This document shows, piece by piece, positions 6,326 through 9,019 of a DNA stretch of 9,019 nt. Location: contig CAZHPW010000093.1 in the NCBI GenBank assembly GCA_964534515.1, positions 1 through 9,019 of the forward strand, written 5' to 3'. Below the pieces are notes generated by a model. That model ran no database searches, was not told where the DNA came from, and was given only the letters and a program-made list of their open reading frames with translations. Numbering within the stretch: the stretch's first letter is position 1; each line of letters opens with the position of its first letter. This stretch comes from UBA6115 sp964534515. GTDB taxonomy: Bacteria; Bacillota; Clostridia; Christensenellales; Aristaeellaceae. The position numbers and the translations under genes were made by a program.

Positions 6326-7651
6326 GTGAGCACGAAGGTTGGGGTGGTTTCCCTGGGCTGTGTAAAAAACCAGGTGGACACCGAAGAAATGCTGTCCTTT
6401 TTGAAAAAGGACGGCTTTGAATTTGTAAACGGGGCACAGGATGCTGATGTGCTGGTGGTCAACACCTGCGGCTTCATCGCCTCTGCGAAGGAAGAATCCA
6501 TTGACGCCATCCTGGAGATGGCCGAATACAAGAAAAACGGCCAGTGCCGGGTGCTGTGCGTGACAGGCTGCTTAGCCCAGCGCTATGGCGAGGAACTGCT
6601 GGAGCAGATTCCGGAAATCGATGTCCTAACCGGGGTATCCCAATACCCCCAGCTGTCCGGCTTCATCAAAAAGGCCATGGACGGCGAAAGGGCGGGCAGC
6701 ACGGAGCGCGGGGAGGACTTCGCCGGCTGCGGCCGTGTGCTGACCACCGCCCCCTATACCGCCTATGTGCGCGTGTCAGAAGGCTGTGACAACCGCTGCA
6801 CCTATTGCGCCATTCCCCTAATCCGCGGCGGCTTCCGCTCCCGCAGGGAGGACGACATCCTGCGCGAGATGGCAGACTTGGCCGCAAACGGCGCTGGGGA
6901 GCAGATCATCATCTCCCAGGACACCAGCCGCTACGGCGATGACCTGAAGGACACCTCCTTGACTAAACTGCTGAAAAAGGCGGAAGCCATCGAAGGCATC
7001 ACCTGGCTGCGCGCGCTGTACTGCTATCCGGATGAGACGGACAAGGCCATGATTGATGAGCTGGCCGAGAACAGCAAGTTCTGCCGCTACCTGGACCTGC
7101 CGCTGCAGCATGCCTCCCCCGCCGTCTTAAAGCGCATGAATCGCCGGGGTGACATCAAGGAAACGGAAGAACTGCTCCGCTACGCCAGGGAGCGCGGCTT
7201 CGCGCTTCGCACCACGATGATTGTGGGCTTCCCCGGCGAAACGGAGGAAGACTTTGAACTGCTGATGGACTTCATTGAGCGGGTGCGCTTTGACCGCCTG
7301 GGCGCCTTTGCCTTTTCCAGGGAAGAGGACACTGCGGCCTACAAAATGCCAAACCAAATCCCCGAGGACGTGAAGCAGGCCAGGCTGGACCGCCTCATGC
7401 AGCGCCAGCGGCAAATCAGCCTGGAGCGCAACCAGGAGCGCATCGGCGGCGTTGTCAGCGTGCTGGTCACCTCCATGAAGGGCAAGAAGGCTTATGGCCG
7501 CTCCGCCTGGGAAGCGCCGGACAGCGATGGATTGATTGAGATTACAAACGGCAAAGGCCTCAAGGAAGGCCAGTTTGTGAAGGTCAAGATAACCGGCGCG
7601 ACGGATTATGACCTGACCGGTGAAGCGGTTGGGGATGAGGTAAACGCATGA
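6326..7651 (+). CDS. rimO: ribosomal protein S12 methylthiotransferase RimO
   Basis: Radical SAM enzyme that adds a methylthio group to the conserved aspartate of ribosomal protein S12. At 441 residues it is normal length. The N-terminal cluster domain has SLGCVKNQVDTEEM (C12), VVNTCGF (C48) and VTGCLAQRY (C82). The radical SAM site CDNRCTYC gives C154, C158 and C161 in the RimO-style setting SEGC...AIPLIRGGFRSR, which together with SLGCxKN and LTGVSQY favours RimO over MiaB. MIVGFPGETEEDF and a C-terminal TRAM domain (about 375-441) complete the fold. The GTG start gives the canonical N-terminus and no other in-frame start is near; its Shine-Dalgarno AAGGA (6308-6312) is 13 nt away, rather far, which may limit translation. 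First gene of the second unit; its end overlaps pgsA by 4 bp (ATGA). Confidence 0.96.
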   Translation: MSTKVGVVSLGCVKNQVDTEEMLSFLKKDGFEFVNGAQDADVLVVNTCGFIASAKEESIDAILEMAEYKKNGQCRVLCVTGCLAQRYGEELLEQIPEIDVLTGVSQYPQLSGFIKKAMDGERAGSTERGEDFAGCGRVLTTAPYTAYVRVSEGCDNRCTYCAIPLIRGGFRSRREDDILREMADLAANGAGEQIIISQDTSRYGDDLKDTSLTKLLKKAEAIEGITWLRALYCYPDETDKAMIDELAENSKFCRYLDLPLQHASPAVLKRMNRRGDIKETEELLRYARERGFALRTTMIVGFPGETEEDFELLMDFIERVRFDRLGAFAFSREEDTAAYKMPNQIPEDVKQARLDRLMQRQRQISLERNQERIGGVVSVLVTSMKGKKAYGRSAWEAPDSDGLIEITNGKGLKEGQFVKVKITGATDYDLTGEAVGDEVNA

Positions 7652-8160
7652 ACCTGCCAAACAAGTTGACCCTGCTGCGCATCGCGCTCATCCCGCTGTG
7701 CGTGCTGCTGATTGTGGTGGGCGCCCCTATCCCCGCGGGCATTGTCTTTGTTCTGGCGGGGCTGACGGATTTTGTGGACGGCTATATCGCCCGGAAGCGG
7801 AACATTGTCACCAACTTCGGCAAATTCGCCGACCCGGTCGCCGACAAGATTTTATCCCTGTGCGTGATGGTGGTATTGATTCCTTACCTGAACTATCCCT
7901 GGTGGGCGGTTTGCATTGTCGCAGCAAGGGAGTTGGCGGTGGACGGCCTCAGGCTGGTGGCGGTGGAGCAGGGCATTGTGATTTCAGCCGGCAAACTGGG
8001 CAAAATCAAGACCAACTTCCAGTTCTTCAGCGTCATCAGCGCACTGTTCCTACTCCCCAATACCATCACGATGATTCTTTGTGTCATCATGTCCATTTTA
8101 ACCATTGTGTCCGGCGTTCAGTACTTTTACGGCGCGCGGCATTTGCTATCAACCAAGTAA
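7648..8160 (+). CDS. pgsA: CDP-diacylglycerol--glycerol-3-phosphate 3-phosphatidyltransferase
   Basis: Integral membrane enzyme that joins CDP-diacylglycerol and glycerol-3-phosphate to make phosphatidylglycerol phosphate, the committed step to phosphatidylglycerol. The CDP-alcohol phosphatidyltransferase signature is exact: D44-G45-x2-A48-R49-x8-G58-x3-D62-x3-D66. The start NLPNKLTLLRIALIP is typical of PgsA and separates it from phosphatidylserine synthase. Hydrophobic stretches before and after the motif suggest four to six membrane segments. At 170 residues it is slightly short but appears whole. It overlaps rimO by 4 bp, with GAGG (7637-7640) 7 nt upstream of the ATG. The rimO-pgsA-recA order is common in Firmicutes. 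Confidence 0.95.
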   Translation: MNLPNKLTLLRIALIPLCVLLIVVGAPIPAGIVFVLAGLTDFVDGYIARKRNIVTNFGKFADPVADKILSLCVMVVLIPYLNYPWWAVCIVAARELAVDGLRLVAVEQGIVISAGKLGKIKTNFQFFSVISALFLLPNTITMILCVIMSILTIVSGVQYFYGARHLLSTK

Positions 8161-8190
8161 CAACAGCACGATAAAGAGAGGTAAGCCGAC

Positions 8191-9019
8191 ATGGCAGCAA
8201 AAACAAGCAAACAGGAAGCGGCGCTGGCCGCCGCGCAAAACGAAAAGACCCAGGCTTTGGACCGCGCGCTCGCGGCGCTGGACAAGCAGTTTGGCCGCGG
8301 CACGGTCATGAAACTGGGCGAACAGTCCAAGATGCAGGTGGATGTCATTCCCACCGGCTGCATTGAATTAGACATGGCCCTGGGAGTGGGCGGTATCCCG
8401 CGCGGCCGCATCATTGAGGTCTATGGCCCCGAATCCTCCGGTAAGACCACCGTCGCCCTGCACCTGATTGCAGAAGCGCAGAAGTTGGGCGGCCTGGCGG
8501 CCTTCATTGACGCGGAGCACGCGCTGGACCCCAGCTACGCGCAGCGCCTGGGCGTCAACATCGATGAGCTCTACGTCTCCCAGCCCAGCACGGGTGAGGA
8601 CGCTTTGGAAATCGCCGAAGCGCTGGTTCGCTCCGGCGCGATTGACATCGTGGTGGTGGACTCCGTCGCGGCGCTTGTTCCCCGGGCTGAAATTGACGGC
8701 GAGATGGGCGATACTTTTGTGGGCCTGCAGGCCCGTATGATGAGCCAGGCCATGCGCAAGCTGGCCGGCGTGGTGAGCAAGACTTCCGCCATCGCGGTCT
8801 TTATCAACCAGCTGCGTGAGAAAGTCGGCGTGATGTACGGCAACCCCGAGGTGACTCCGGGCGGCCGCGCGCTGAAATTCTATGCCTCCGTGCGCCTGGA
8901 TGTGCGCCGCGGCGAGCAGCTCAAAAACGGCACCGAGGTGGTGGGCAACCGCACCAAAATCAAGGTGGTCAAGAACAAGGTGGCGCCCCCCTTCCGTGTG
9001 GCGGAGTTTGACCTGCTCT
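8191..9019 (+). CDS. recA: recombinase RecA (3' end beyond the window)
   Basis: Strand-exchange ATPase of homologous recombination and co-protease that triggers LexA self-cleavage. About 276 residues are visible of a usual 340-360; the frame is open to the window edge. Walker A GPESSGKTT lies at 79-87, AEHALDP at 108-114, Walker B VVVDSVAAL at 154-162, L1 region EMGDTFVGLQARMMSQ at 171-186, and L2 region NPEVTPGGRALKFYASVRLD at 218-237. The TPGG form of L2 is as in B. subtilis. No intein interrupts the Walker A, L1 or L2 sites. In the L1 region Phe replaces the His of the usual GDSHVG. The ATG follows AGAGAGG (8175-8181) by 9 nt and is 30 bp after pgsA, with no separate promoter seen. Expression probably comes from the rimO promoter, perhaps under the upstream LexA-like box. 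Confidence 0.98.
   Translation, partial: MAAKTSKQEAALAAAQNEKTQALDRALAALDKQFGRGTVMKLGEQSKMQVDVIPTGCIELDMALGVGGIPRGRIIEVYGPESSGKTTVALHLIAEAQKLGGLAAFIDAEHALDPSYAQRLGVNIDELYVSQPSTGEDALEIAEALVRSGAIDIVVVDSVAALVPRAEIDGEMGDTFVGLQARMMSQAMRKLAGVVSKTSAIAVFINQLREKVGVMYGNPEVTPGGRALKFYASVRLDVRRGEQLKNGTEVVGNRTKIKVVKNKVAPPFRVAEFDLL

Noticed and set aside
5886..6437. Antisense reading frame spanning the flavin reductase end, the intergenic region and the rimO start
   Set aside because: It crosses the terminator and promoter and shows no domain; better explained as chance.
7071..7083. A second SOS-like repeat, GAAC and GTTC inside rimO
   Set aside because: The half-sites are separated by 5 bases instead of 4 and lie within coding sequence.
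7698..8174. Second + strand reading frame over pgsA (158 codons)
   Set aside because: Gly/Arg/Cys-rich out-of-frame translation of pgsA, whose exact catalytic signature fixes the real frame.
8143..8175. A separate recA promoter (TTGCTA and GATAAA)
   Set aside because: The spacing is 21 bp and the start of transcription would fall at the ribosome binding site of recA.
1..9019. CRISPR array, insertion sequence, tRNA, riboswitch or phage gene
   Set aside because: No repeated units, inverted terminal repeats, cloverleaf or transposase-like protein were seen, and there is no gene-free stretch longer than about 100 bp to host them.

Overview
This window is a stretch of ordinary chromosome from a fairly GC-rich member of the Firmicutes, most likely an uncultured Clostridia-type lineage. 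Four things point there. The gene order polA-coaE-lytic transglycosylase, followed by rimO-pgsA-recA, is a clostridial/Firmicutes arrangement. The RecA carries the Firmicutes-style L2 loop (PEVTPGGRALKFY). The Shine-Dalgarno sites are strong and purine-rich (GGAGGTGA, AAAGGAGAA, GAGGAGA). One promoter shows the extended TGnTAnAAT form common in Gram-positive bacteria. All recognisable genes lie on the + strand, coding density is very high, and I see no mobile element, tRNA, rRNA, CRISPR array or phage gene.

Layout. Bases 1-80 are a short leader holding a possible promoter and a perfect ribosome binding site. Bases 81-6224 look like one tightly packed transcription unit: polA (DNA polymerase I), coaE (dephospho-CoA kinase), a membrane-anchored GH23-type lytic transglycosylase, an exported family 5 solute-binding protein, and a flavin reductase-like protein. 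The successive junctions are overlaps of 14, 8 and about 80 bp, then a 12-bp gap, so translational coupling is likely throughout. Bases 6225-6325 form the only real intergenic region. It holds a perfect GAAC-N4-GTTC palindrome (a candidate LexA/SOS box), an intrinsic terminator, and an extended -10 promoter. Bases 6326-9019 are a second unit: rimO, pgsA and recA, with recA cut off by the window end.

How the genes fit together. PolA and RecA are DNA repair and recombination functions that sit in neighbouring operons. CoaE, PgsA and RimO are housekeeping enzymes of CoA synthesis, phospholipid synthesis and ribosome modification. The transglycosylase and the solute-binding protein both act outside the membrane and are joined by an unusually long out-of-frame overlap. 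This suggests a shared envelope role, possibly peptidoglycan turnover and capture of its peptides, though that is inference. The most interesting signals are the single SOS-like palindrome upstream of the recA-containing operon and the dual-coded segment in which the end of the transglycosylase also encodes a signal peptide. I found no convincing new multi-gene system; this is mostly a conserved housekeeping region.
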